NCBI GenBank assembly: GCA_050084985.1
Contig: JBITNC010000001.1
Coordinates: forward strand, 43,586,001-43,650,000
Reading direction: 5' to 3'
Length of the DNA: 64,000 bases
Source: Nageia nagi
Taxonomy: Eukaryota > Pinophyta
Position numbers and translations under genes: made by a program. The notes below the pieces were generated by a model. It saw only the letters and a list, made by a program, of their open reading frames with translations. It did no database searches and was not told the DNA's origin. Numbering within the stretch: position 1 is the stretch's first letter; each line of letters begins with the position of its first letter. Below are positions 22,190 to 33,416 of the stretch, piece after piece.

Positions 22190-22600
22190 TAAAGCACAAT
22201 AGTGAGCCCACTTATGATGCTTTCCATGGAATCCTAAAGGGTGACCCAATGGAATTGACTACTCACCATGTGATATAAAATGATCCAAATGCACCAAAAC
22301 ATGATATGAAATGATCTGATCACACCATATTAATATGAAATGATGCTACCATATCATATGATATGAAATTATTCAAATATGCTCTATTATTCTAATTATT
22401 ACTCAAATGAGTCAAAAATGATTTATAGTACTACTACCACAACACTCTATTTAGAAGCACCAAGTAGACACATACACACATCTAAGAAGCACTTTTTGAA
22501 AAATTGACGTGGAACATAAATCTTGATAGATATGTATGCATAATATGGAAGATACATGATGCAAACATAGTTTCATGGACTGCAATGTGGAATATGTATA
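22190..22600. other. AT-rich repeat debris
   Basis: Contains repeated ATGATATGAAATGAT-type words (22300-22370) and a short piece of the 106-115-bp array sequence near 22440-22490. No gene. Confidence 0.5.
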
Positions 22601-22609
22601 ATGTAAATA

Positions 22610-22741
22610 AAATTTCATATCATATATCATAATTTATTTGTATAAAGGTTTTGATATAGGCCAATAAATTAAGTAACCTACAACATATTCAATTATTTTC
22701 ATATCATCATTTTGTATATACAACACAACATTCAATTGGAA
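22610..22741. repeat. tandem unit split by element A, left part
   Basis: AATTTATTTGTATAAAGGTT, TGATATAGGC and ACA(A)CATnTTC-ATTATTTT here recur in the same order at 30708-30790. Sequence directly after element A (AACCACAATTTTTCCTATG) recurs at 30797-30840. Element A therefore inserted within one copy of a roughly 180-bp tandem repeat. Confidence 0.7.
22737..22741. repeat. target site duplication of element A, left copy
   Basis: TGGAA, identical to 30598-30602. Confidence 0.88.
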
Positions 22742-23209
22742 TGATGAAACTAATTTTTTTTTGGATTAACTTCTGATCTCCTAAGATCTCAAGAAGGCAC
22801 TTACAACATCAACACAATAGCATAATAACTCAATTTAATCTCGCAAATAACATAAGATATAAAGTGGTTCCTCTCTCCTTGGGAGTACATCCACTAAATA
22901 ATATCTTCTTATTCTAAATGACCTCTCTTACAAAATCTCTCCCTCTCTCTCTCTCTCTCTCTCAAACTCTAAACCTATAGGAAAGCTTGCATAATAATTG
23001 TGTAATATGAGAGGGGGGTTCTTCTCTATTTATAATAAGAATCCCACTCTATATTTAATCCCTTTTATATTTTTAATATTTTACCTATTTTTAATCTTAT
23101 TCTTATTTTTATTCCCTTAATACTTTAAGGTATCTAAAGATACTTTAAGTATTAAGTGAATTTACATTAAAGAAAAATATTACACAATATTACATTACAA
23201 ATTCTAACA
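22742..23209 (-). repeat. 3' LTR of element A
   Basis: Begins TGATGAAACTAA and ends AAATTCTAACA on the plus strand. It matches 30144-30597 over its whole length. It contains a (CT)n tract at about 22937-22965 that is shorter and T-rich in the other LTR. Confidence 0.9.
22936..22966. repeat. (CT)n microsatellite in LTR
   Basis: About 13 CT units within the 3' LTR of element A. The corresponding part of the 5' LTR (about 30335-30352) has CTCTCCTCTC followed by Ts. Confidence 0.85.
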
Positions 23210-24229
23210 CTCTTCCTTAATGTAATATTGTGATAGAGCATAGAGAAAAGAAGAAAGAGAGAGTAAGAGAGATGTGTCCTCCAAAGAGATAAAGTGGAGA
23301 TGATAACTATTATATAATTGAGAAATGAGAAAGATCTTAGTTTGAGACTCACTACAATACCATTTGATAAAATGGTTTATAATACAATCATTAATTGTAA
23401 CTGGTTTATTATAAGTATAGTCGAGCAACACTAAGTTGACTTGTGAACCTCAATGAGCTTGCCAACTTGAAGTAAGTAACTTGCATTCTCAAATGAAACT
23501 TGCAATCCATAAGTACCTCAAAAATAATATTAGTTATATGCATCATATAACATTCATATCAATCATAAGATAAATGAACTAAGTAATTCCATCCATAAAC
23601 TAATCAATGATGCACTATAAGTCATCACAAATATGCTAAGCCAATACTTATAGTCATATATTGTATATAGAAATATGTGCTGATCAACAACAAAGAGAGC
23701 ATAATGCATATATAACTAATTCACCTATGGATAACCAAATAGTGCCAACAAACACATATTCCTCACTTAGTGATAATAAAAATAAAATGTACCATGAGCT
23801 CCTCACATAGAGAAAACTAACCATGAAGGTGTACATTTAGATTTACACTATACAATAAAAATAGCCTTATAAGTATGAAGTTGTCATCACAAATATACCT
23901 TCACTCCCCCTTGAAGACAACTTCACTACCATAAGAAACTTTCAAAGTGTGCACAACAAAATTTTTAAAGTGGCTAATGAGTAAATCAAGAGAGACAAAG
24001 TTAGATTAATAGAGCTGCAATTATTTAATCAAAACATTTCTCCTTGATATAATGTGCTTGGATTTGTGGTGAACTATAGGTCATCACTAAGATGCCAAGC
24101 CATTACTTATAGTCACCAAATAGAGGAATGTATGAATAAAGTATCAAACTAAAAAAAATTTAACAACTTTATTAAGAAAAAAGAAGTTACAATAGATTCA
24201 ATAAGAATTTAACCTTTAATCCCTTTTTG
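23210..24229 (-). other. 3' untranslated region of element A
   Basis: Lies between the end of the RNase H relic and the 3' LTR. Directly next to the LTR the minus strand has the purine tract AAGGAAGAG (23210-23218). The rest has no coding signal. It shares words (GCTAAGCCAATACTTATAGTCA, split here by shifts) with the matching region of elements B and C. Confidence 0.6.
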
Positions 24230-25640
24230 AGGGCAAATTCACCAATCCAATACTCACTAAGTTTATAGAATTAAGCTTTAAGAAGGAACTTAATGAATAA
24301 ATCAATAGAGTTTAAGATTGATGGACAATACTACAAGTGTAAAAGACCATCCAAAACCTTCTCTCTGATGAAGTGGGCTTAGATTTATACATGCTTTGTT
24401 ATCAAAATATGCCTCAACCAAATGGATTATTGGGCTACAACTAATATTGCATAATATTCAACTTATGTGGTGGAGAGAGCAGTAGTAGGCTACTTCTTGG
24501 AAGCCCAAGAGATAGCACCTAATCCAATGCTAAAAATATAAGTAGATGTTAATTTTTTATCATCTTTATCTCCCCCATAGTCAAAATATGAGAATATTGA
24601 GAGAAAAAATGAGAGTAACTTGTCATATTTGAGAGAAAGATCCTTAGTGCTCGTAACATACCTTAAAATTTGCTTAATAATATTGAGGTGATCAACATAT
24701 ACCTTTTGCATAAAGTAAGCCATAAAATTCACAATAAAGTTAATATTTGTCTTAGAAATAGTCAAATAAAGAAGACTACTAATTAGTTTCCTATAAATTG
24801 TAGCATCTACCAATTGAGAGTTGGAACTAAGAGATAAAATGATTCTAGGAGAGAATGGAATTGTAGCATGCTTGCACTTATCCATCTCAAAATTTTGCAA
24901 GATATCTAAGTTGTACTTGGATTGACTAAGATAAGTACAATCCTTGTATTGGTAGACTTGCATACCAAGATAGTAGTGCAATAGACCAAGGTATCTCATT
25001 TCAAAAGTTGCCTTAAGTTTGGATATGTAATCTTGTATAAGGACTATATTATTGTTTGTAATCAAAAAATATCATACACATAGAGAAAAATCAAGATCAA
25101 GTCTTTTCCTTGATTGAGAACATAAATATCTATGCTAGAGAAGTATTTAGAAAACCCAATGTCCTCAAAGAATCTTAAAATATTATGGTACGAGGTTTGA
25201 GGTACTTGCTTAAGTCCATACAAAGACTTCTTTAACTTGCACACAAAAGATATCTTGCCTTCCATAACAAACCTTTCTGATTAGCTCATGTAGATTTCCA
25301 CATCTAAGTCACCATTGAAAAAAGAACTCTTGATATCAAGTTGAAAAACTTTCCATCACTAATATGTTGAAAGAGCAAGGATTACCCTTACAGTAGGCAT
25401 CTTTTCTACTAGAGCACAGGTTTCTTCATAATCAAATCCATATTTTTGAGTGAAACCTTTAGCTACTAACCTTGATTTGTATTTCTCAATCTCTCTAACT
25501 GAATTATATTTGACCTTTTAAATCTATTTATTACCAATCACATTTCATTCATTGGCGTAAGGAACCAAATGCCAAGTTTGATTCTTCATTAGAGTCTCAT
25601 ACTCCACATTCATTGCATTCATCCAACACTCATGCTTTGA
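24230..25640 (-). pseudogene. element A reverse transcriptase and RNase H
   Basis: Copia reverse transcriptase motifs: VCKLKKSLYGLKQVPQTSYH, then the active-site block near 25060-25080 reading LIFLYVYDIF where copia has YVDD, so one catalytic Asp is Tyr. The connection continues with LGLLHYYLGMQVYQYKD and YRKLISSLLYLTISKTNINF. RNase H follows with LSLKYDKLLSF, YFDYGGDKDDKKLTSTYIFS and GLGAISWASKK; later pieces resemble STTEAEY and FIREKVLDG blocks. Stops and shifts make it non-functional. Confidence 0.88.
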
Positions 25641-26760
25641 AGCTTCCTTGAAGGATGAGGGCTCATTCTTACTATAAATTTTGAAAAATAAGAATTTATT
25701 AATGGTCATACCTCTAGTTATCCTTTATGTTGAAAATTTTTATTCCTTAGGTGATAAATCCACACTAACATCCATCTAGTTAGATGCAATAGAAGAATCA
25801 TCACCCTCATCTAGGTTCTCATAAGAAGCAAATTCTTTAGGAATTTCATCAAACTTTACATCCATTGATACAAATACTGCTATGGAGAAAGGTTGGTATA
25901 GCTTGTAGCCTCTATTTTGATTGTCATATCCCACAAAAATACACCTTTTGAATATCTTATCTAGCTTCTTGCTTTTCTTAGGAATAACAAAGGCATAGGC
26001 ATTATAACCAAAGACCCTAAAGTGAGATATGTTAGGTTTCTTTCATTTACATGCCTCATACAAAGTTTTACATTGAACTACTTTTGTAATACACCTATTT
26101 AATATGTATATTGTACTATTTACAACTTCACCCCATAAGAAGCTAGGAAGTTCTTTCAACATACATCTTGCCATTTCCTTAATGGTTCTATTCTTCCTTT
26201 CGGCTACACCATTTTGTTGAGGAGTGTAAGGGATAGTAAACTACCTATTGATTCCATAATTGGTACAAAATTCATTGAATTCATTGCTATTATACTCACC
26301 CTCATTATCAAATCTCAACATCTTAATTTTGAGTCTAGACTAATTTTCTACCAAGGCTTTGAAATCTTTGAACTATCAAAGGTTTGATCCTTTTGATCCA
26401 TAAGATAGCCAAATATCATCCTACTAAATTCATAAATAAAGGTCAATACATAAGATGCTCCCCCAAGTAAATTCAATGAAAATGGACCCATCAAATTTGT
26501 ATGCACAAGCTGCATAGGTTGAGTTGCTCTAGTTGCCTTATCTTTTGAAATTTTTTGCCAATTTATTTTATCTTGAATGCATTTCTCACAAAGACCAATT
26601 GTAGTTGATATTGTAGGAAAACCTTTAATAAGTTCATGATATTTCATGAGTTGAATGTTCTTATGGTTTAGGTGGCCTAATCAATGGTGCCAAAGATTGC
26701 CTCTAGATCAAACATTAGTTACAAGGCACATCATTGTTGGATATTGATCTATAATGTAAA
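25640..26760 (-). pseudogene. element A integrase
   Basis: The GAG-pre-integrase and core pieces read KYHELIKGFPTISTTIGLCE with KCIQDKINWQK (zinc-binding tail), then THTN-type core sequence MQLVHTNLMGPFSLNLLGGA, SYVLTFIYEFSRMIFGYL, and further blocks toward 25900 with the conserved FGC and KKCIFVGYD-like end. Canonical copia has HTDLCGP, so the first catalytic Asp (D of the HTD triplet) is Asn here. Several frameshifts are present. Confidence 0.8.
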
Positions 26761-26839
26761 GGTTATCTTTCATTGAACCTTTCACTAAAGTGGTAATACC
26801 ATTTTTCATGTACCAAGAGTGTGAGATAAACTAAAGAAG

Positions 26840-27902
26840 TAACCCTTCATTGCAACCTGAATTATAGAAAGAAAACTCATAGTGAGTTTGGTACATAAAG
26901 CACATTCTCAAGGATCATTTCTTGTATCAACACACTCTCAATACATTGAACTTCAAGGACTGAATTATCACCTATCATAACTACATATTTTCTATACTTA
27001 TAAAAGTTTTCAAACTTATCTTTTTCAAATCTTATTATTAGATTTGTTTGGTTTTCCATATCTTTTTTCACCTTCATATTTTTATTTTCTAAAATAATCA
27101 ACTTCCTTATGAACATAGATGTTATAGAAATTACAATTTCCATCAAATTTAGTTTTGGTTTTTTTTGACTTATCATGATCATAATTCTTCTTATTTTCAC
27201 CTTTCTTAAATTTTTTCTTAAGAGCATTAGAACCCTTCTTTTGATTATGGATCTTCTTTTTGAAGGAGGTTTCATTAGACTAAGTGCCATAGAAGGCTCC
27301 TTATGAGTGGTGATAAACACTTTATTTTTAAGTCTTTCCTTGTGCTTCAAGAGAAGACTTAACATATTTTCCATGGAGAACATTTCTTTTTCATCATCAA
27401 GCTTAGTTTTAATAATAGTCACAAATTGACTAAATTTAACAAAGAGGCATTAAAGAATGATGAAAGTCAGAAACTCATTGTTTATCCAATTGTAACCACA
27501 CTCCACTAGATGGGTCCTAAGGTAAATAACCTTATTTAGATACATTGCCACACTTTCATTTTTCTTATAACATGATTGAAGAAAATTCTAAAGAATAGTG
27601 AACCTCTTAGAAAATTTAGGACCAAGGTAGATACTTTTTAATTTATCCCAAGCTTCATTTTTAGTGTTTGAAGAAGATATCACATGAAAGATCTCATCTA
27701 AAATTGCACAAAAAATCATAGAAGTTGCCAAATCATTCTTTTTATTATAAGACTCAATTTCCTTCTTCCTTAATGAATCAACTTGGTTTTCATTGATAAT
27801 AATCTAAATTTTCTATGTTTGAAGTTCCACCTTCATCCTAGGTTCCCAAATACCATAGTTGGAACCATTTAAAATATGCTTGAGTGCAAAGGAGTCTTCC
27901 AT
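26840..27902 (-). pseudogene. element A gag and protease
   Basis: gag starts with ATG at 27902 (MEDSFALKHILNGSNYGIWE), the usual N-terminus of copia Gag (DUF4219/UBN2 type). The body continues through KLDDEKEMFSMENMLSLLLK. A decayed zinc knuckle (CNFYNIYVHKEVDY in a shifted frame) follows. The protease has lost its D-S-G-C-T-N-H-L-C block, which here reads NQTNLIIRFEKDKFEN, but keeps VLEVQCIESVLI and LENVLYVP. The copy cannot make an active protease. Confidence 0.82.
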
Positions 27903-29334
27903 TGCTATAAAAAATATGAAGGAGATACATAATGTAAGCATCCATATTGAATTTAAAAATATTAATAATACAAATACATGTTTAAACTAATCAATAAATT
28001 AAATGCTTAAATTGTTAACAAGAATTATAATCATACATCCAACATTTTCATCACCAAGTATAATCATAAAGAGGGAAGAGTTGAGGCTTATTTTCTTATC
28101 TAAAATTAGGCCTTCATCTATATTCCCTCAAGGAGCCCAAGTCCTACCAATATTCAACCAGTTCACCTTGAGTAGTGATATACTCTCACAAAGAAAAATA
28201 TTAACTATTTTCCAAGGTTGTGACGTATGTTGGATCAGCGAAATTAATTATCTTGATTAAATTTTTAATTTTTCTCTTAGGTTATCAGGATAATCCTCGA
28301 ATGGCAAAGTGAACATGTGGTATCACTACAAACATGCATATATACCTATATGAAGTTAAATCTAGACTAACAAAGGACTTAGGGGTAATTAAGAAGTAAA
28401 AACTTTTCTCCATTTGGATCATTAGATTAAAAGGCTCTAATCTACCTTATTCTCACCTCATGGCTCCCCAAACAAGTCATATCATGGAATAAATATGCAA
28501 ATGTATTCAAAATATTTTTTAATATTTGCATATAAAGTAAAAGTACAAAATAAATAAATTACTTTAAAAAAAAAACTACATCCAATATCATCCATAAGTA
28601 TGAACCAAAGAGTCCAATGGGTTTAGTCACAACCTTTAATGGATCTCTTTACAAATGTTCATTAATTTTAAGTAACAACAAATGAGCCTAAGAGTCCAAT
28701 GGGTTTTGTTACAACCCCTAATGGATCTATATACAAAGGTTCATTATTAAATAATAAGGAATTATCCCCCTTGTTATTGAAAATTGAACTTAAAAAAAAT
28801 TTCTTATTTGCAATTTATCATCAAAAAATTCATAGGCAAAAAACATATTTAAGAGAACTTTTATCCAACCACATGCATTATAACAAAATATTAAACCATG
28901 CATTTAAAAATTTTATACACTTAGCAAAAATCATGCATTTAAAATTTATCCACTTAGCAAAAAATCATGCATTAGGATAAAATATTAAAAAAAATTTATC
29001 CATCCACATGTATGTATTATGCATTAAAACATTCCCCCTTTTTGTCTTTAAATGCATGATAAAAAATCTTTTATTATAATTTGCACTAAGTTAAAAAGAT
29101 AATTTTAGCAAATAAATAACTATTAAATTTTAAAAATGCCCAAAATAGCACATTAAAAAATAGAAAATCCTCCTTTCCTTAGTTAGAAAACAAATGGAAG
29201 ATCTTCCCCCTTTTAAAGCAAATCCCTTTTTTTAAAATAAATGCCTCTTAATAAAACTCTCTCTCTTTTTTTTCTTTTTCTTTTTCTCTATCTTTTTTTT
29301 TAAATTCCAAAAAAAATAAAAAAGGGCAATAAAA

Positions 29335-29455
29335 TAAGGGGGGTTAGGAGCTACTAGCTCATAGACGGCCAGGGGTAGCGTCCCTTGGGGGTGATTAGCC
29401 CATAGGCAACCAGCTTGGGGCAGCCACCCCAAGGGGTACGCACGCCCATCTATCT
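29335..29455 (-). other. GC-rich block in element A leader
   Basis: A sharply GC-richer island, with words such as GGCCAGGGGTAGCGTCCCTT and CAGCTTGGGGCAGCCACCCC, within otherwise very AT-rich leader. A minus-strand frame (MGWLPQAGCLWANHPQGTL) runs through it but matches nothing I know. Imperfect GGGGT/ACCCC inverted words suggest secondary structure in the RNA. Its origin is unknown. Confidence 0.6.
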
Positions 29456-29608
29456 ACCATTTTTTTCCTTTTTTCTTTTAAATAATAGATAAAAAATAAA
29501 AAATATATTATATTTTTTAAAAAATAAGACTGAATTTTTTAAAGAAAACATGTTATTTTAAATTTTAAAAAAGAAACTATATTTTTTATAAAAAAATGTT
29601 TATTAACA

Positions 29609-29611
<3 letters not shown>

Positions 29612-29661
<50 letters not shown>
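29612..29661. repeat. (TA)n microsatellite in element A leader
   Basis: About 25 TA units, some 480 bp inside the 5' LTR. Confidence 0.95.
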
Positions 29662-29666
<5 letters not shown>

Positions 29667-30130
29667 TATTCCATTTTTTAAATATATATCACATATATAT
29701 TAAACAATTAGACTTTACATGCATACAAAAAATGTATGCAATCTAATTTTTACAAACATATTGGTATTGTAAATTTTTTTTGCAACAATAACATTAGATT
29801 GCAATAATAGCAAGTTTACTCAAAACATGCATATTATTGCTACACATTAGGTAATTTAACTTAAAAATTTGCAACTTACCAAAATAATGCATAGCAATAG
29901 CATAAGAATAAACTAACATGTTAGTATAGTCAATATCTACTTTGAACAAATTTTGCTAAATAAAAACTTGATAATCAAAGGAACCAAAATGGCTAGTAAT
30001 AAAGTAAAATTTGACAATGGACAAGGTAGGAGGGATATTGTACCTTCAAGCCCTTTTTACCTCAATAAATTAGATGGAAAAAGAAGAGGAATGACCTTCA
30101 AAGATGCTAAAGATGACCCCCCAAGAAAAT

Positions 30131-30141
30131 CTCTGATACCA
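30131..30141 (-). promoter_or_regulatory. tRNA-Met primer binding site of element A
   Basis: The minus strand reads TGGTATCAGAG two bases inside the 5' LTR, matching the 3' end of initiator tRNA-Met. It fixes element orientation. Confidence 0.9.
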
Positions 30142-30143
30142 CT

Positions 30144-30597
30144 TGATGAAATTAACCCTTTCTGAATTAACTTCTAATCTCCCAAGATCTTAAGAAGGCA
30201 CTTACAACCTCAACACAATAGCATAATAACTCATGCCAATCTCACAAATAACATAAGATATAAAGTGGTTCATCCCTCCTTAGGAGTACATCCACTAAAT
30301 AAGATCTTATTCTCAATTACCTCTCTTACAAAATCTCTCCTCTCTTTTTTTCAAACTCTAAACCTAAAGGAAAGCTTGCATAACAATTGTGTAATATGAG
30401 AGAGGGGGTTCTTCTCTATTTATAAGAAAAAACACACTATAATTTAATTCATTTTCTATTTTTAATCCTTTATCTATTTTTAATCTTATTCCTATTTTTA
30501 TTCCCTTAATACTTTAAGGTATTTAAAGATACTTTAGTAGTAAGTGAATTTACATTAAGGAAAAATATTACATAATATTACATTACAAATTCTATCA
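30144..30597 (-). repeat. 5' LTR of element A
   Basis: Begins TGATGAAATTAA and ends AAATTCTATCA on the plus strand. It contains the minus-strand TATA box CTTATAAATAGAGA (30413-30426), a likely promoter for the element RNA. Confidence 0.9.
30413..30426 (-). promoter_or_regulatory. TATA box in element A 5' LTR
   Basis: The minus strand reads CTTATAAATAGAGA. The same CTATAAATAGA-type box occurs in the LTRs of B, C and D, so it is conserved across the family. Confidence 0.6.
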
Positions 30598-30602
30598 TGG
30601 AA
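30598..30602. repeat. target site duplication of element A, right copy
   Basis: TGGAA, identical to 22737-22741. Confidence 0.88.
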
Positions 30603-32215
30603 ACCACAATTTTTCCTATGTTTGGTTAAGTATTAAAAATATATTTTTATCAACTTGTAACTTTTGGATCATTTAGATCATATGGATAAATTATTTCATA
30701 TCATGTCGTAATTTATTTGTATAAAGGTTATGATATAGGCTAGGAAATGAAGGAACTGACAACATGTTCCATTATTTTTATCTTACAACACAAGATCCAC
30801 TTGGTAACCACATATTTTTTCTATGTTTGTATAAGTATTATAGTTCAAGAAATGAAGGAACCCATAACATGTTTCATTATTTTAAGGCACTTAAAATGTT
30901 TTCATCATTTTGAGTTTTTCGAGCTGAGGGGTTGGAGGAGAGAGGTTCATTTAGATTATTCCATACCATAAATATAGTATATTTAACATAATTTCATATA
31001 TTATGGTGTACTTATATAATTTCATATCATACATGTGGTGCACTTGATACTATTTCATATCGTGTCTTTGCATATCTTTTGATCATTATTAGAGGAGAGA
31101 GGGGCATTTGGTGTATTGGAAAGACTAGAGAAATGAGGAGAGACCAGATGTGAGGAGACATGTTGAGATTAAATAATAAATATAATAAAGTATTTTTCTT
31201 AATCTATGTATTTGTATATAGGTAAAAATCATTTCATGTCATTATGATACAGTCTTAATTGCCTCATCATATTGCAATCTATACTATTTTAAGCATCCAA
31301 GTTGGTCATATGGTAATATTATGAAAATTTTTGAAACATAAAAACGATATATCTTTTGAGAGCTTGTAAATGTATCTAGCCTTGAATTTTTTAATTTATG
31401 ATGTTTTGTAAAAGTTATTCAAGAGGAAATACGTTCAACCTTTATATCTTGTTATGCTAATTATAGAGGTAAGCAACATAGCATATCATATACGATAACG
31501 TAGATAGAATTGTTAATAGATAACATCGATTAACATTTTTTTCTTTATCAATATTATACTTCTCATAGTAATTTTTTACAAGTAATTGCTTATAATCATG
31601 TCATTGCTACTTATAAATTGCAAGTGCAAAGAGAGAACCAAGTATTCCATTTTTCATAACTAGAAATGCCCAATAACTTTCCAAGTGCTCGATGAATCAT
31701 TATACATGCATTGTTGACCTTCTTGGCCATGGAGGTTATCTTGAGAATGTTTCAAATATTATATATAGTGAACTTAATTTATTTCATATCATATATTGTA
31801 CTTAGATAAGAAACATAGCATTTAAATTTTTAGGTTGAACTGTTGCTAAGTATTACAAGTGTGGTTTTATCAACTTACCACTTTTGGATGGATTTTGACA
31901 CTTTCTTAAAGTATAGCATTTCATAATGAATGTTAGATGATAATAATAAATCATCATATTAAAGAGTTCAAGGGCATAGTTATTTTAGCTATGAATTATG
32001 TATCCTCTAATCATTGCATTCATGAGATTATCTAGGAACTTAGGCAGTATGTTGCTTTCCTTCTTTAAGCCACTTTTATACCTAACAATTGCATCTGCTT
32101 AAAAGTCTCTAGTCTTTCATTGCATATCATAAAATCATGGTATTAATCATTATACATGCATTATTGACCTTATTTGTCATATAAACTATCTTTATGGAGA
32201 TTTGAACTTTGTATT
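30603..32215. other. repeat debris between elements A and B
   Basis: Begins with the rest of the tandem unit split by A and a second unit (30708-30860). At 30890-31170 it has sequence similar to 18840-18960 (GAGCTGAGGGGTTGGA, GAGGAGAGACCAGATG). The rest is AT-rich, with a TATCAACTTACCACTTTTGG word also present at 21240 and 21830. No gene is supported. Confidence 0.55.
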
Positions 32216-32220
32216 ATATG
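32216..32220. repeat. target site duplication of element B, left copy
   Basis: ATATG before the left LTR. GTATG follows the right LTR at 40435-40439, a single mismatch, consistent with an aged 5-bp duplication. Confidence 0.7.
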
Positions 32221-32709
32221 TGAGAGAGTTGAACTATAAACTAAATAACTCTAAACTCTTAAGATCACATGAAAGCTCACAAACACAAATAGCAAAATCA
32301 TAAATCAACCTCACAATGTAACATAAGATGTAAGTGGTTCCTCCAACTAGGATTACATCCACTAACTAGATTTTTACTTCAATCATAAATATGAACTCTC
32401 TTATAATCCTCCTAATCTCAACTCCTATAGCATAACTTTACTCCACAAATTGGTATATGATACAAAGAGGGAGCCTTCTATTTATAATCCAAAATCCCTC
32501 TTTGGATCACCCTTTTACCCAATGTACAAAAGCATGACATGCATAGTCTTTTACCTAAGGGGCATGCTCATGACATGGAGTGTAGGACAAGTAACATTAT
32601 CATATTTACTTAAATACTTAAGGTATCAAATTGATATTCTTAAGTATTAGTGAACTTACATAGAAGATTATTACAAAACTTTTAAAATAATGCATTATAC
32701 ATTTCAACA
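32221..32709 (-). repeat. 3' LTR of element B
   Basis: Begins TGAGAGAGTTGAACTATAAA and ends CATTTCAACA on the plus strand. It is a direct repeat of 39932-40434. Confidence 0.9.
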
Positions 32710-32718
32710 CTCCCCCTT
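32710..32718 (-). promoter_or_regulatory. polypurine tract of element B
   Basis: The minus strand reads AAGGGGGAG next to the 3' LTR. The equivalent place in element C reads AAGAGGGAG. Confidence 0.8.
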
Positions 32719-33416
32719 AATGCAATATTGGGATTGAACGAATAAGAGAGAAGAAGAAGAGAAAGTAAGAGAGTTATCCTCCAAATAGATACAATCGAAG
32801 ATGAAAGCTTTTTACATATTTGTGAAGTAAGAAAGACCTATTTTGAGATTCACTTCTTTGCTAAATAAAATTATTAACCATAACCAATTTTAATGTACAT
32901 AAAGTAGTCATCCAACTATAAGTCATGAAGAGTCTACAAGAGCCTGCATACTTGTAATCTCAAAGGAACCTACAAGGTATAAGCAACTCGAATAACAAAA
33001 TCAGTTAGATGCAACATATTCATATAAACTAAGATATATGAATCACACAAATGTCATCATGAACTAATCAATGGTGCACTATAAATCATCACGAAGATGC
33101 CAATCCAAAACTCATAGTCACGTATTGTATATAAGATGTGTTGATTATCATTACAAGATAGAGCATGCACATACAATTTCCTCACATATGGATAACTATA
33201 TAGTATCAAAATACACATAAGAATTCCTAACACATAGATAACTAAATAGTGATAGATTGGCCAAACTTTTTGCTTTTAAAAATTTGTACAATAAGTTCCT
33301 CATGTAAAGCAAACTTATCATGAAGGTGTATAATAAAAATCAATACTATACAACACAAAATCCTCCTAAGGGTAAATTTTTCATCACATACATGAATTCA
33401 ACATAAGAATTCAAAT
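32719..33416 (-). other. 3' untranslated region of element B
   Basis: No coding signal. Short repeated words (CACATATGGATAACTA and AAGAGTTCCTCAC types) occur here and more often in element C at 50770-50960. Confidence 0.55.

Larger units (their letters stand above)
21080..22190 (-). repeat. tandem duplication of about 530-590 bp containing PPR relics
   Basis: Two successive units share a run of features: AAGAGCC-TTTTTT, CTTGAAAGATATT, CATGCATCTTGTTAAA, ACTTATCACTTTTGGATTGG, CCTT(C/A)TCTAAG, TTCACATTTTGCATACAT (21461 and 21992) and ACTACTCTTTGATG. Offsets vary from 531 to 591 through indels. The 20760-21060 segment looks like a partial third unit. Confidence 0.75.
27903..30130 (-). other. long leader of element A
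   Basis: About 2.2 kb between the primer site and gag. From the primer site inward it contains a (TA)n tract, a polypyrimidine/polypurine stretch, a GC-richer block (29335-29455) and, nearer gag, a segment shared with elements B and C (28080-28340, containing GTATCACTACAAACATGC). No open frame is convincing. Confidence 0.75.
22742..30597 (-). mobile_element. Ty1/copia element A, defective
   Basis: Minus-strand LTR retrotransposon with LTRs 22742-23209 and 30144-30597, target duplication TGGAA, a tRNA-Met primer site two bases inside the right LTR and a purine tract inside the left LTR. Domains follow copia order: gag, protease, integrase, reverse transcriptase, RNase H. A leader of about 2.2 kb separates the primer site from gag. 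By eye the LTRs differ at roughly one position in ten, so the insertion is old. Frames are broken throughout and key catalytic motifs are mutated. Confidence 0.93.

Noticed and set aside
29232-29432. 66-codon minus-strand frame through the GC-rich block (MGWLPQAGCLWANHPQ)
   Set aside because: Short, ends in a homopolymer-derived Lys run, and is not conserved in the leaders of B, C or D.
29340-29450. GC-rich block considered as plastid-derived DNA or an rRNA fragment
   Set aside because: I could not match it to any plastid or rRNA segment I recognise; origin left open.
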